A stretch of DNA of 64,000 nucleotides from contig NZ_CP120416.1 of assembly GCF_032773895.1 (NCBI RefSeq), positions 866,001 to 930,000 on the forward strand. The letters run 5' to 3'. Source of the stretch: Teredinibacter sp. KSP-S5-2 (GTDB lineage: Bacteria; Pseudomonadota; Gammaproteobacteria; Pseudomonadales; Cellvibrionaceae). Position 1 is the stretch's first letter. The number at the start of each line of letters is the position of its first letter. A program made the translations under genes and the position numbers. This document shows positions 21,681 through 31,579 of this stretch, piece after piece. The notes beneath the pieces were generated by a model. The model was not told the origin of the DNA. It saw nothing but the letters and a program-made list of their open reading frames with translations, and did not search any database.

Positions 21681-22691
21681 ATGGCAGTTCAAGAACTTGA
21701 TACTCTAGCAGTAAAAGAAAACGACTCTGCAGTTATTTCTCAATTTGATTATGGTCATCATGACTTTGACGATCACGGTTTCGAGCATAAAGGAACTGAA
21801 ACCAGAAGAACTCGGAGCCGCCGAGTCGATCCAGAAGACGACATTCATCAGAAAAACCTGGACGCAACTCAGCTTTACCTCAACGAAATAGGATTCTCTC
21901 CCTTACTGAGCGCAGAAGAAGAAGTTTACTTCGCTCGTAAGGCTCTTAAAGGCTGCGAAGCCTCACGCAAGCGCATGATCGAAAGTAACTTACGCTTGGT
22001 TGTGAAAATCTCTCGCCGTTATGTGAATCGTGGTTTGGCTTTGCTAGACCTGATCGAAGAAGGCAACTTAGGTTTAATTCGAGCCGTTGAAAAATTCGAC
22101 CCAGAACGCGGTTTCCGTTTTTCAACATACGCAACCTGGTGGATTCGCCAAACGATTGAACGCGCGATTATGAACCAGACTCGCACAATACGTTTGCCTA
22201 TCCACGTAGTGAAAGAACTTAACGTGTACCTAAGAGCATCACGTGAGTTGTCTCAAAAACTGGATCACGAACCTTCCCCTGAAGAAATTGCACATTTACT
22301 GGATAAACCTGTAGAAGACGTTGAGCGCATGCTGGCATTAAATGAGCGTGTTACTTCAATGGATGTGCCTGTCGGCCCTTCTTCAGAAAAAGCGATTGTT
22401 GACACAGTACCTGATCAACAAGTTTCCGACCCGGTTGAATTGTTGCAAGACAGTGATTTAAGCACCAGCTTAAATGATTGGTTAGACGAGCTAAGTGAAA
22501 AACAACGTGAAGTGGTTGCTCGTCGCTTTGGCCTTCGCGGACATGAAACCAGCACCCTCGAAGAAGTGGGTCGTGAAATTGGTTTAACACGCGAGCGAGT
22601 ACGTCAAATTCAAGTGGAAGCGCTTCGCCGCCTTCGCGACATTTTGGAAAAACAAGGTTTGGATGCAACCGCCTTGTTTGGAGCCATCTAG
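21681..22691 (+). CDS. rpoS: RNA polymerase sigma factor RpoS (stationary phase)
   Basis: General stress and stationary-phase sigma factor. 336 residues with region 1.2 ([21 protein letters not shown]), region 2 ([15 protein letters not shown] ... [15 protein letters not shown]), region 3 and region 4 with its helix-turn-helix ([20 protein letters not shown]). AGGGGTAAAGG lies just before the ATG. The 201-bp gap to nlpD is the probable 5' leader. The position directly after nlpD supports RpoS over RpoD or RpoH. Confidence 0.97.
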   Translation: MAVQELDTLAVKENDSAVISQFDYGHHDFDDHGFEHKGTETRRTRSRRVDPEDDIHQKNLDATQLYLNEIGFSPLLSAEEEVYFARKALKGCEASRKRMIESNLRLVVKISRRYVNRGLALLDLIEEGNLGLIRAVEKFDPERGFRFSTYATWWIRQTIERAIMNQTRTIRLPIHVVKELNVYLRASRELSQKLDHEPSPEEIAHLLDKPVEDVERMLALNERVTSMDVPVGPSSEKAIVDTVPDQQVSDPVELLQDSDLSTSLNDWLDELSEKQREVVARRFGLRGHETSTLEEVGREIGLTRERVRQIQVEALRRLRDILEKQGLDATALFGAI

Positions 22692-22724
22692 TTACCTTTT
22701 GATCAGAAACTCTCCAGCTTAGAT

Positions 22725-22748
22725 AGCCCGGCTTTGCCGGGCTTTTTT
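22725..22748 (+). terminator. Rho-independent terminator after rpoS
   Basis: AGCCCGGC / GCCGGGCT, 8-bp GC-rich stem with a TTT loop, followed by TTTTTT. Confidence 0.95.
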
Positions 22749-22892
22749 CGTTTTGGGTGACAGTTGAAAGTCAATTAAAACGATCGGCAAACGTTGTAGC
22801 AGGATATTGTTGCGGAGCGCACTGGCGTTAGGTGTGTGAATAAAGATGGAGGGGTTAGCTTTTTAGATGGACATATAGGGAAGGATAAACAC

Positions 22893-22921
22893 AAAAAAGG
22901 CCGCGATAGCGGCCTTTTTTT
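22893..22921 (-). terminator. Bidirectional terminator downstream of fdxA
   Basis: GGCCGC-GATA-GCGGCC stem-loop (22899-22914) flanked by six A and seven T, so it works on both strands; it lies 18 bp beyond the fdxA stop codon. Between the rpoS terminator and this one I see no gene. Confidence 0.92.
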
Positions 22922-22938
22922 CTTCTCGATACAACGGT

Positions 22939-23262
22939 TTATCGTTCGAGGTATTTGAGTTTGTTTTCAACACCATCCCATTCTTCTGCATCCGGGAGGG
23001 CATCTTTTTTCTCGGTGATATTTGGCCATACTTCTGCAAGCTCAGCGTTCAGCTCCAGGAAGGCTTCCTGATCTGGTGGTAGCTCGTCTTCGGAGAAAAT
23101 GGCGTCAACGGGACATTCTGGTTCACAGAGAGCACAATCAATACACTCATCTGGATGAATTACCAGGAAGTTTGGACCTTCGTAAAAACAATCAACTGGA
23201 CATACCTCAACACAGTCTGTGTGTTTGCACTTGATGCAGTTGTCACCCACCACAAATGTCAT
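22939..23262 (-). CDS. fdxA: Seven-iron ferredoxin FdxA
   Basis: Small soluble electron carrier with one 3Fe-4S and one 4Fe-4S cluster. 107 residues, the usual length. Cysteine motifs are [14 protein letters not shown] near the N-terminus and [12 protein letters not shown] in the middle. The C-terminal acidic extension is typical of the Azotobacter/Pseudomonas FdxA type. The start ATG at 23262 has GGGGTGGA upstream. Its place between rpoS and mutS is conserved in pseudomonads. Confidence 0.96.
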   Translation of the reverse strand: MTFVVGDNCIKCKHTDCVEVCPVDCFYEGPNFLVIHPDECIDCALCEPECPVDAIFSEDELPPDQEAFLELNAELAEVWPNITEKKDALPDAEEWDGVENKLKYLER

Positions 23263-23378
23263 TTTTCCACCCCTTCAATTTTTTGAGCGCGCCATTCTAT
23301 CAGGAAGCTCCACACTCGGAAACTCTCATATTGTCGAGTATTAATCGCATTTCCGATTTGGTATGGCGGCTATATAGA

Positions 23379-25946
23379 TTAACCTGCTGTTGCTTTCAGT
23401 TCGTACAGTAACTCCAATGCCTGCCTGGGCGTGAGCGAGTCTGGGTCGATATCGTCCAGCATCTGCTCAACCTTGCTTGGCTCCGGGCTGGCAAACAGAT
23501 CCGCCTGCGCCACAGAGCGAGGCGCAGCCTGTGGTTGCGGCGAGCCTGTATCCTGGGATTCCAGCCGTTTTAGTTGTGCCTTGGCTTGACCGAGTACCTT
23601 GCTGGGAATACCGGCAAGTTTGGCCACCTGTAAGCCATAGCTTTTACTGGCAGGTCCCGTTTGAATATTGTGCAGGAAGACCACTTCGTCATTGTGCTCT
23701 GTTGCGTCCAAATGAATATTTTTTACCGCTTCCAAAGTATCGGGCAGTTCAGTAATTTCGAAGTAGTGGGTCGCAAACAGAGTGAGTGCCTGAATTTCCT
23801 TTGCCAAATACTCGACGCAGGCCCAGGCTAGTGACAGACCGTCATATGTACTGGTGCCGCGACCAATTTCATCCATCAATACCAGGCTGTTTTCCGTGGC
23901 GTTGTTCAGGATGTTGGCCGTTTCTGTCATCTCCACCATAAAGGTCGAACGCCCGCCGGCCAAGTCATCTGCCGAGCCTATACGGGTGAATATTCTGTCC
24001 ACCAGCCCTAGCTTACAGCGGGTTGCCGGTACATAGCTGCCAATTTGTGCCAGCAACACGATCAATGCAGTTTGACGCATATAGGTCGATTTACCACCCA
24101 TATTGGGGCCGGTAATAATCAACATCTTCTGCGTCGAATCGAATAACAAGTCGTTGGGGACGAAAGGTGACTCCAATACTTGCTCGACTACTGGATGACG
24201 CCCTTCATCTATCTGAATGATCTGTTCTGATGTCAGTTCTGGTTTGCAGTAATTCAGTGCCTGGGCGCGTTCTGCCAGAGTACTCAACACATCCAGCTCA
24301 GATACACCGTTGGCACATTTTTGTAATGCAAACAGATGCTCATTTAGCTGCTCTATCAGCTCGTCATACAACGCTTTTTCTCTGGCCAGCGCACGGCTTT
24401 TCGCAGAAAGTGCCTTGTCTTCAAACTCCTTAAGTTCTGGAGTAATAAACCGTTCTGCGTTTTTCAATGTTTGTCGGCGAATGTATTCTGCTGGAGCTTG
24501 GTCTGCCTGGCCTTTGCTGATTTCGATAAAATAGCCGTGAACTCGGTTATACCCGACTTTCAGTGTTGCGATACCTGTCCGGGCTTTCTCCTGTTCTTCC
24601 AACTTAACCAAAAACTCTCCGGCGTTAGTGCTGATGTTTCGCAGCTCATCAAGCTCGGTATCGTACCCTTCAGCAATGACGCCGCCATCCCGAATTACCA
24701 CAGGTGGATTTTCCACCACTGCCTTTTCCAGTAATGCCACCAGTTCCGGGAACTCTGAAATGTCGTTGGCTAAATCAACCAGCTTGGCGGAAGTTTGTTG
24801 ACTGAGCTTTTGCTGAACTTCGGGTAAATAAGCCAGTGAGCTTCCAAGACGGGATAAATCACGCGGGCGAGAAGAACGTAGAGCCAAGCGACCGAGAATA
24901 CGCTCCAGGTCGCCAATATTTTTTAATGGCTGGCGAATATCTTCGTACAGGTAATTCTCGATTAATGCCGTAATGGCTTCCTGTCGATGAGTGATCTCTT
25001 GAAAATTCCGCAGTGGGTAATGCAGCCAGCGACGCAGTAAACGGCCGCCCATGGCGGTGGACGTTGTATTGAGTACACTGAATAGGGTGTTTTCTTCTCC
25101 ACCGCTAAGGTTTAAATCCAGCTCTAGATTTCTGCGAGTGGAGGAATCCAGCGTGACTTTTTCATCGCTGGATTCAGGAATGATCGACGAAATATGATTG
25201 AGTGATGTGCGCTGGGTTTCTTGCGCATAGGCGAATAAGCAGCCTGCTGCGCCTATTGCCGGACTATTGTCATCACAGCCAAACCCGGTTAAGTCTTTGG
25301 TGCCGAAATGCTTCGTCAGTGTTTGTAATGCTGTTTCTTGATCAAACTCCCACTCAGGGCGACTGCGAAAACCTCGGCGTTCCCGTAATTCTGGTGGTAG
25401 GGCACCCACATCATGGCAGAGCAACTCTGCTGGGTTTAGGCGAGTGATTTCGCTGAGCAACGAGGCCGGATCTTCTGCGGTGAGAATTACAAATCGGCCA
25501 CTACCCATATCCAAGGCTGCAATGCCAAATTGCTCTTGGTGATAGCACACTGAAACCAGCAGGTTATCGCGGTGCTCATCGAGTAACGCCTCATCACTTA
25601 CCGTACCAGGGGTAACGATCCGCATTACTTTGCGTTCTACCGGCCCTTTAGTGGTCGCAGGGTCGCCAATTTGCTCACATATAGCAACAGATACACCTAG
25701 TTTTACCAGCTTTGCCAGGTAGTTTTCCACTGCATGATATGGAACTCCCGCCATGGGAATCGGGTCGCCACCAGACTTTCCTCTCGCGGTAAGCGTTACA
25801 TCCAGTAGCTTTGCGGCTTGCTTGGCATCATCATAAAAAAGCTCGTAAAAATCGCCCATTCGATAGAAAACAAGTTCGTTGGGGTGCTGCGATTTGATGC
25901 GCAGATATTGCTGCATCATCGGTGTATGTTGCGGTTTCTCCGACAT
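23379..25946 (-). CDS. mutS: DNA mismatch repair protein MutS
   Basis: Recognises mispaired bases and short loops and starts methyl-directed repair with MutL. 855 residues, normal length. The mismatch-binding Phe-x-Glu is in RMGDFYELF near residue 30. The Walker A motif is [14 protein letters not shown], Walker [17 protein letters not shown] and the composite motif ATHYFE. The C-terminal helix-turn-helix and a short tail for dimerisation are present. Transcribed from the minus strand with fdxA, 116 bp apart. Confidence 0.98.
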   Translation of the reverse strand: MSEKPQHTPMMQQYLRIKSQHPNELVFYRMGDFYELFYDDAKQAAKLLDVTLTARGKSGGDPIPMAGVPYHAVENYLAKLVKLGVSVAICEQIGDPATTKGPVERKVMRIVTPGTVSDEALLDEHRDNLLVSVCYHQEQFGIAALDMGSGRFVILTAEDPASLLSEITRLNPAELLCHDVGALPPELRERRGFRSRPEWEFDQETALQTLTKHFGTKDLTGFGCDDNSPAIGAAGCLFAYAQETQRTSLNHISSIIPESSDEKVTLDSSTRRNLELDLNLSGGEENTLFSVLNTTSTAMGGRLLRRWLHYPLRNFQEITHRQEAITALIENYLYEDIRQPLKNIGDLERILGRLALRSSRPRDLSRLGSSLAYLPEVQQKLSQQTSAKLVDLANDISEFPELVALLEKAVVENPPVVIRDGGVIAEGYDTELDELRNISTNAGEFLVKLEEQEKARTGIATLKVGYNRVHGYFIEISKGQADQAPAEYIRRQTLKNAERFITPELKEFEDKALSAKSRALAREKALYDELIEQLNEHLFALQKCANGVSELDVLSTLAERAQALNYCKPELTSEQIIQIDEGRHPVVEQVLESPFVPNDLLFDSTQKMLIITGPNMGGKSTYMRQTALIVLLAQIGSYVPATRCKLGLVDRIFTRIGSADDLAGGRSTFMVEMTETANILNNATENSLVLMDEIGRGTSTYDGLSLAWACVEYLAKEIQALTLFATHYFEITELPDTLEAVKNIHLDATEHNDEVVFLHNIQTGPASKSYGLQVAKLAGIPSKVLGQAKAQLKRLESQDTGSPQPQAAPRSVAQADLFASPEPSKVEQMLDDIDPDSLTPRQALELLYELKATAG

Positions 25947-26063
25947 GAATCAGGGCTGCTCAGTTTTTATTCGAGTGGATTTTTGTTGTGAGGGCGCGAT
26001 TGTAACAGGACTAGCGCACAGCTCTAGCCCTGTTTATGACATGTTGTAACAATGCGGATTGAA

Positions 26064-26525
26064 TCAGAGATTTTCCATTTGTTTGTTGCGTTCGTTCATC
26101 ATGTTCTGAATTTCTTTGGCGTCGTCTACCAGCTTTTTGATGTTTTCCGGGTTGTATATAGAGCCATCAGGTAGATTTAAGCCTGGGGCTGGCGCGGATT
26201 GAGGGCCGGGAACTTCCTCTTCTTCTTTCCGTAAGCCTTGAACCAAGTTCGTGTCCGGGTTGACTTCCATCTTTTCCGCGATTTGTTCGGGAGGGGGTTC
26301 GGATGAATAGTGAACCACGCCGTTCTCATCTGTCCACTTATACGCCGTTTCTTTATTGCCCATGGGGTTGGCTTTTTTGATTTCGGAGCTGACAGAGGAA
26401 ACGTCTGGAACCTTGAAATTGCTGGCGCTAAAGGGAGATTTGCCTGTTATAAGGTAAAGCATGTAGTTTGAGATGCCGACCATTACGGCGACCATGACCA
26501 CGACTTTGAAAATCAATTTCTTCAT
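26064..26525 (-). CDS. DUF4124 domain membrane-anchored protein
   Basis: 153 residues. One N-terminal transmembrane helix (about 4-25) is followed by a periplasmic part with a DUF4124 motif, YKWTDENGVVHYSSEPP (about 83-99), a pattern common in small proteobacterial envelope proteins of unknown function. The C-terminal third is Pro/Glu-rich and ends in a short, charged helix with many Asn, Gln and Met residues. GGGAAG lies before the ATG. Lies between mutS and cinA on the mutS strand. Confidence 0.8.
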   Translation of the reverse strand: MKKLIFKVVVMVAVMVGISNYMLYLITGKSPFSASNFKVPDVSSVSSEIKKANPMGNKETAYKWTDENGVVHYSSEPPPEQIAEKMEVNPDTNLVQGLRKEEEEVPGPQSAPAPGLNLPDGSIYNPENIKKLVDDAKEIQNMMNERNKQMENL

Positions 26526-26610
26526 ACATTCTTCCCGGGAAAGGCAGTAAACTCACATAAATTGTAATCCATTAACGCCCATTCCACGAGCGAGTTTGGT
26601 TGGTGCCCAC

Positions 26611-27099
26611 ATGCAAAATCTGGAAGTAAACGATTATTTGAAACAGTTGGGAGAGCTTTTGAGGAAAAAGCAAATGACTGTGACGACGGCTGAATCCTGT
26701 ACCGGTGGTGGCATCGCGTCGGCGATAACGTCGATTTCCGGCAGTTCAGAGTGGTTTCATTCCGGGTATGTTACCTATAGCAATCTTGCTAAACAGAAAA
26801 TGCTAGGGGTACCTGGCGAGCTGCTTGAGCAATATGGTGCGGTGAGCGAGCCTGTTGTACTTTCAATGCTAGAAGGGGCGATACGGGCGTCGGGGTCTCA
26901 CATCGGCGTGGCGGTGAGCGGTATTGCTGGTCCTACCGGTGCAGTTCCCGGTAAACCTGTTGGAACAGTTTGTTTTGCCTGGGGGAGTGGAGATGGTAAA
27001 AAAGCAACTACAGAGCTTTTTACTGGTGATAGGGAGGCTGTACGGCAACAATCCGTAGAATACGCGATAAAAAGGCTAATTGAGTACGTTGGGTTTTGA
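26611..27099 (+). CDS. pncC: CinA C-terminal domain protein, NMN amidohydrolase (PncC)
   Basis: Stand-alone CinA C-terminal domain, known in E. coli as PncC, which deamidates nicotinamide mononucleotide in the pyridine nucleotide salvage cycle. 162 residues from the ATG at 26611; a TTG 15 bases upstream is the alternative. The signature TTAESCTGGG and the central SGIAGPTGAVPGKPVGTV are present. In pseudomonad-type genomes this gene directly precedes recA; here creD and a GNAT gene separate them. Confidence 0.93.
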   Translation: MQNLEVNDYLKQLGELLRKKQMTVTTAESCTGGGIASAITSISGSSEWFHSGYVTYSNLAKQKMLGVPGELLEQYGAVSEPVVLSMLEGAIRASGSHIGVAVSGIAGPTGAVPGKPVGTVCFAWGSGDGKKATTELFTGDREAVRQQSVEYAIKRLIEYVGF

Positions 27100-27308
27100 C
27101 CTGGCTTTGACGACACTCTAACTATTATTTGGCTATCTCAATTCTCCGATGGTTTTGAGTTTTATACGTTCGGAAGGGACTTGTTCCCTTCCATTTATTT
27201 CCCCTTCATTTTTTGCCACTTTTCGTCCTCTATTGATCTTTTTTGCTCCGTAATTAGGTAATCATTCCATTTTAAAGTCTTGTTTGCATCTGACGTGGGA
27301 GCATCACT

Positions 27309-28667
27309 ATGCAAAAAGCACTACTCTGGAAAATCGCTACAATCTTTGGTTTGATTCTTTTGCTTCTTATTCCATTAGCTCTAATTCAAAATAAAATTCA
27401 TGAACGAGCTTCTTATAAAGCAGAGGTTAAGCAATCAATAGCAGAAAGTTGGACTGGACGACAGTCCTTCTTGGGGCCTGTATTGGTTTTGCCCTATATT
27501 GTTCAATGGGAAGATAAAGTGTGGGACCCGCAAGCAGAGCAATATCAGAAGGTTGTAAAAACTGGACGGGAAAACATGTATATTTTCCCGCAATCAATGC
27601 AGCTTGAATCTCAACTTGAAACTGAACTCAGGTATAAAGGGATATATAAAGTTCCTGTATACAAAAATACAGTCGTTGCTGAAGGTGGTTTCTCCACGCT
27701 CGAAATCAAAAATCGATTACGTGATATCACTCAAATTAACGAATTTATAAAGTGGGAAGAACCCTATATATCTATTGCGTTATCTGATCCTCGCGGTATT
27801 GATAAAATCCCTCAATTAAATTGGTTTAACAAGCGGTTGGATATTAAACCCGGTACTAAGATTTCTTTTTGGCAGCATGGTGTTCATGCCCCTTTGTCAA
27901 TGAACTTATATGACGAGATGAACGCTCATGAGAAAAGTATCCCGTTTGATTTGAACCTAAATTTACGTGGAATGGAAACATTTGGGGTGTTGCCCTTAGC
28001 AAAAGAAATGAGTGTATCTATACGTTCCTCTTGGCCGCATCCTTCATTTTATGGGGCTTTTCTGCCCTCCAGCCGTAATGTGACTAGCGATGGTTTTTCT
28101 GCCAATTGGAAGATTACCTCCTTTGCTACGGATGTGAATAATAAACTCCTAACGTGCCAAAACGGTAACTGCCTGCCATTCAACGAATTGGAATTTGGGG
28201 TGAGTTTATTTGAGCCCGTTGATGTGTATGCTCAGTCAGATCGGGCAACCAAATATGGGGTGTTATTTATTGTTTTCGTTTTTATTGCCTTTTTTGTTTT
28301 TGAAATGCTGAATCGATTACCTTTACATCCAGTGCAATACGCTCTAATTGGTTTGGCCGTTGCTATTTTTTACTTGTTGTTGATTTCCCTGTCTGAGCAT
28401 ATCGATTTTTCTCTAGCGTATGGTATTTCGACGGTCTGTTGTGTGAGCTTAATGTTTGGTTATTTTCGAACAATCTTAAAAAGCCTTCGTGTTGCGTCAT
28501 ACTTTTCTTTATCTGTGTTACTTGTCTATGGTTTGTTGTATCTCATTATTCGCAGTGAAGACTATGCATTACTTATGGGCGCGTTGTTATGTTTCTCTTC
28601 ATTGGGTGTGGTGATGTATTCCACGCGGAATATTAATTGGGATGAGGTAACGGCTTACCGGAAGTGA
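27309..28667 (+). CDS. creD: CreD-like inner membrane protein
   Basis: 452 residues, almost identical in length to E. coli CreD (450), a membrane protein of the CreBC regulon linked to envelope stress and colicin tolerance; the biochemical role is unknown. One N-terminal transmembrane helix (about 8-27) is followed by a large periplasmic domain and about five C-terminal transmembrane helices (from about residue 318). The early segment SWTGRQSFLGPVLVLPY is the family signature. The creABC genes are not present. The start ATG at 27309 follows GTGGGAGC. Its position between cinA and recA is not the usual one. Confidence 0.9.
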   Translation: MQKALLWKIATIFGLILLLLIPLALIQNKIHERASYKAEVKQSIAESWTGRQSFLGPVLVLPYIVQWEDKVWDPQAEQYQKVVKTGRENMYIFPQSMQLESQLETELRYKGIYKVPVYKNTVVAEGGFSTLEIKNRLRDITQINEFIKWEEPYISIALSDPRGIDKIPQLNWFNKRLDIKPGTKISFWQHGVHAPLSMNLYDEMNAHEKSIPFDLNLNLRGMETFGVLPLAKEMSVSIRSSWPHPSFYGAFLPSSRNVTSDGFSANWKITSFATDVNNKLLTCQNGNCLPFNELEFGVSLFEPVDVYAQSDRATKYGVLFIVFVFIAFFVFEMLNRLPLHPVQYALIGLAVAIFYLLLISLSEHIDFSLAYGISTVCCVSLMFGYFRTILKSLRVASYFSLSVLLVYGLLYLIIRSEDYALLMGALLCFSSLGVVMYSTRNINWDEVTAYRK

Positions 28668-28741
28668 TCAGTTTTATTAGTTGATGTTATGACCAGGGCT
28701 TTTCTACTTAGCAAGAGTCAGCCCCGGTAAATGGATTAGTG

Positions 28742-29293
28742 CTATCGTTGTGTAGAAGTGGCTAACCAATAATATTCATTACTATTAAAATGGAATTCCC
28801 TAACGGTATCCAAATTTAATTTTCGTGAGTGAGCGTTGTATGAACGTGGATTTTGTTTATTAATAAAGGTAATCAAGGTCGGGTATCGATTAGCCATGTG
28901 TTCAAGCACAAAACCAAATAATGCTTCCAAAACCCCGGTTCCCCTAACGGATTTATCTATGCAAACGGGCCCGTACTGAAACGAATTTTGTTCAGTTATG
29001 TTCTTCCCTAAGTACGGGGTGTTTGGCAGCTCAGAAATCATAAACTGAAACATGGGCCAAGCAGACCAGTACTTCCATGACGCCGCCATGGCGTAGCCGA
29101 CAGTAATACCTTCTCTCTGAGCGAGAATTAAACCTTGTTCGCTATCAATTAACTGAGTTAATTGTGCACGGGTAAATTCGGTGGTGACAAAACCATCTTT
29201 TTTGTCTTCTTCTGAAACTGAATTAACGTGGTATTTCCTTTGTAGATCTATAACTTGATCAAGATCTGAATGTTCTGCCAGTTTGAGCTTCAA
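28742..29293 (-). CDS. GNAT family N-acetyltransferase
   Basis: 183-residue soluble protein. The acetyl-CoA-binding loop is VRGTGVLEALF (about residues 116-126), and the following helix and strand fit the GNAT fold; the N-terminus LKLAEHSDLDQVIDLQRKY is the usual first strand and helix. The acceptor substrate cannot be inferred. It faces recA divergently, with the SOS control region between them, so it could also respond to LexA, but its own start is 164-180 bp from the boxes. Confidence 0.85.
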   Translation of the reverse strand: MKLKLAEHSDLDQVIDLQRKYHVNSVSEEDKKDGFVTTEFTRAQLTQLIDSEQGLILAQREGITVGYAMAASWKYWSAWPMFQFMISELPNTPYLGKNITEQNSFQYGPVCIDKSVRGTGVLEALFGFVLEHMANRYPTLITFINKQNPRSYNAHSRKLNLDTVREFHFNSNEYYWLATSTQR

Positions 29294-29442
29294 CGCCTTA
29301 TCTCCATCCTAAATAGGTGTCTTTGGCAGGCTATTATGCCTGTATAGATGTGAGGAAATCATGAAAAATACTCGTACTACGGTGCCTCCTGCAGGGCTCT
29401 GATGTAGACTAGGCGACCATTGAATCAGTACTGATTGATATA

Positions 29443-29458
29443 CTGTATATAAAAACAT
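29443..29458 (+). promoter_or_regulatory. LexA box 1 upstream of recA
   Basis: CTGT-N8-ACAT with an AT-rich centre (TATATAAAA), one base from the gammaproteobacterial consensus CTGT-N8-ACAG. It is the outer of two boxes before recA. Confidence 0.7.
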
Positions 29459-29463
29459 AAATA

Positions 29464-29479
29464 CTGTTTGCGCATACAG
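29464..29479 (+). promoter_or_regulatory. LexA box 2 upstream of recA
   Basis: Exact CTGT-N8-ACAG, extended to TACTGT...ACAGTA, 86 bp before the recA start. Its centre is 21 bp from the centre of box 1, two helical turns, so dimers could bind on the same face. Confidence 0.9.
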
Positions 29480-29565
29480 TAAAATTGTCGTATGCTTTTT
29501 ACAACCTGGTGCTACCAGTGACGGTGGTCCAGAGATAGATACCAAATTTGAGGGTTAGGGTAACA

Positions 29566-30612
29566 ATGGATACGAACAAAGAAAAAGCCTTGCAGGCTGC
29601 GCTTGCACAGATTGATCGCCAGTTTGGTAAAGGCACAGTCATGCGCCTTGGCGATAAAGAATTAGAGAGAATCCCCAGTATTTCAACCGGTTCCCTTGGC
29701 TTAGATGTCGCTCTGGGTATTGGTGGCCTGCCAAAAGGCCGGATTGTCGAAATATACGGCCCGGAATCTTCGGGTAAAACCACATTGACCCTACAGGTTA
29801 TTGCTGAAGCTCAGAAAGCAGGCGGTACTTGTGCGTTTGTCGACGCTGAACACGCGCTGGATCCTATCTATGCGGAAAAGCTGGGGGTGAATGTAGAAGA
29901 GTTGATCGTTTCCCAGCCAGATACCGGTGAGCAGGCGCTCGAAGTGGCTGATATGTTGGTACGTTCAGGCGCGATTGACGTTCTGGTAGTTGACTCGGTT
30001 GCGGCTCTGACACCTAAAGCAGAGATCGAAGGTGAAATGGGTGATCACCACGTTGGTCTGCAAGCGCGTTTGATGTCTCAAGCACTAAGAAAGATTACTG
30101 GTAATATCAAGAATGCCAATTGTCTGGCTATCTTCATTAACCAGATTCGGATGAAAATCGGTGTTATGTTCGGTAACCCGGAAACAACTACTGGTGGTAA
30201 CGCGTTGAAATTCTACTCTTCCGTTCGTCTTGATATTCGCCGTATTGGTTCGGTAAAAGATGGTGAAGAAGTAACCGGTTCGGAAACACGTGTGAAAGTG
30301 GTTAAGAACAAAGTCGCGCCGCCATTTAAACAAACCGAGTTCCAGATTTTGTACGGTCAGGGCATTAACCGTTTGGGTGAAATTATTGATTACGGTGTTA
30401 AGTTAGGTCTTATCGACAAAGCCGGAGCTTGGTATAGCTACAACGGCGATAAGATTGGCCAAGGCAAAAGTAATGCTATGCAGTATTTAAAGGAGCACCC
30501 TGAGATCGCTGAGTACTTGGAGAAGAGACTTAAATCTGAGTTGCTTGGTGAAGTTTTCGAGGAAGCTGCTACGTCGACCCCTGCTGCTGAGAAAGAAACC
30601 ACAGCGGAATAG
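29566..30612 (+). CDS. recA: Recombinase RecA
   Basis: ATP-dependent strand-exchange protein and co-protease for LexA self-cleavage. 348 residues from the ATG at 29566, with AGGG 7 bases upstream; an earlier in-frame start would add six residues not found in RecA. Walker A is GPESSGKTT, and the MAW-like segment [18 protein letters not shown] and the L2-like loop [18 protein letters not shown] are typical. Controlled by the two LexA boxes upstream. recX follows after 8 bp. Confidence 0.99.
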   Translation: MDTNKEKALQAALAQIDRQFGKGTVMRLGDKELERIPSISTGSLGLDVALGIGGLPKGRIVEIYGPESSGKTTLTLQVIAEAQKAGGTCAFVDAEHALDPIYAEKLGVNVEELIVSQPDTGEQALEVADMLVRSGAIDVLVVDSVAALTPKAEIEGEMGDHHVGLQARLMSQALRKITGNIKNANCLAIFINQIRMKIGVMFGNPETTTGGNALKFYSSVRLDIRRIGSVKDGEEVTGSETRVKVVKNKVAPPFKQTEFQILYGQGINRLGEIIDYGVKLGLIDKAGAWYSYNGDKIGQGKSNAMQYLKEHPEIAEYLEKRLKSELLGEVFEEAATSTPAAEKETTAE

Positions 30613-30620
30613 ATAAAACG

Positions 30621-31064
30621 TTGACCAAAGATCAACAAGCATCCCTATATAACGCCGCGCTGGCCCTGCTTGCGCGGCGCGAGCATTCCTCTTCTGAAAT
30701 CAAAATAAAACTGAAACGTAAGTTCTCTTCGAGTGACGAACTGATTGATAAAATCATTTATACGCTCATCGACCAGGGATACTTAAGTGACGAGCGTTTT
30801 GCTGAGGCCTATATTCGCAGTCGAGCTCGAAAAGGATTTGGGCCCGTTCGCATTACTCAAGAACTAAACGAAAAAGGCGTATCTTCCGAAGTCATTTCCC
30901 GTGGGTTTGATGAAACGGATTGGGATTGGAATGCAACCGCTCAGGATGTTCTGCGGAAAAAGTACAAATCCGAACCGCAAGACTTCAAAGAAAAAATGAA
31001 ACAGCAGAATTTCTTAAGGTACAGAGGTTTCGATTTGGATAGCATTTCAAGCTGTTTTGATTAA
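30621..31064 (+). CDS. recX: Regulatory protein RecX
   Basis: Caps and limits growth of RecA filaments. 147 residues, helix-repeat protein with segments ALALLARREHSSSEI and LIDQGYLSDERFAEAYIRSRARKGFGP-type residues matching RecX. The start is TTG at 30621, eight bases after the recA stop, indicating cotranscription and SOS induction with recA. In many relatives alaS follows; here the adhesin cassette intervenes. Confidence 0.95.
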   Translation: MTKDQQASLYNAALALLARREHSSSEIKIKLKRKFSSSDELIDKIIYTLIDQGYLSDERFAEAYIRSRARKGFGPVRITQELNEKGVSSEVISRGFDETDWDWNATAQDVLRKKYKSEPQDFKEKMKQQNFLRYRGFDLDSISSCFD

Positions 31065-31101
31065 CTAATGACTTGTTTCAGATACGAGTTTTTCCAGTGA
31101 A

Positions 31102-31434
31102 TTAAATAGATTCGTTGTCATCTAAAAAACTGGGTTCCTGATTCAACTCGGTTCGCAATTTCTCCCTCATTAGAATCTTTTTCTGTACTGCGCTTGGTAG
31201 TTCAGTAAATATAATGACGTTTTTTTGTATTAGCAGATGGATCAAATCTTCTGCGACCCTGGCGACTTCTCTATCCGATTCGCTAAGTGCCTGTTTGATA
31301 TTTTTTGGTTCTTCTGTAATAAAAAAGCTTCGTAACGCCTCATCATGTGGTTCTACATATTCGCTAAATTCATCAGTCTGTATTTTGGAAACCGAAATGA
31401 TTTCCTGATTTTCATCACGTTTTACATAAGGCAT
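31102..31434 (-). CDS. Small conserved cytosolic protein of unknown function
   Basis: 110 residues, strongly acidic. The N-terminus MPYVKRDENQEIISV and the helical core DREVARVAEDLIHLLIQKNVI ... LPSAVQKKIL resemble a small gammaproteobacterial family (pseudomonad genomes often mislabel it as a tryptophan synthase beta-like protein). No catalytic motif or signal peptide. It converges on recX and diverges from the adhesin exporter gene. The family recollection is moderate, and the function is unknown. Confidence 0.7.
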   Translation of the reverse strand: MPYVKRDENQEIISVSKIQTDEFSEYVEPHDEALRSFFITEEPKNIKQALSESDREVARVAEDLIHLLIQKNVIIFTELPSAVQKKILMREKLRTELNQEPSFLDDNESI

Positions 31435-31579
31435 GGTATTTACGAGTTAAAAAAGTTGTTGAGTTGTTTTTACACAGTTTAGTCAAAGATTCTTCTGTAC
31501 AGCTCTCTTTTTTAAGCTACGTCGCCTATAATCGGGAATATCGCGTGGTGTTTCTATACCTACGTAAGTTCTTGATCCT

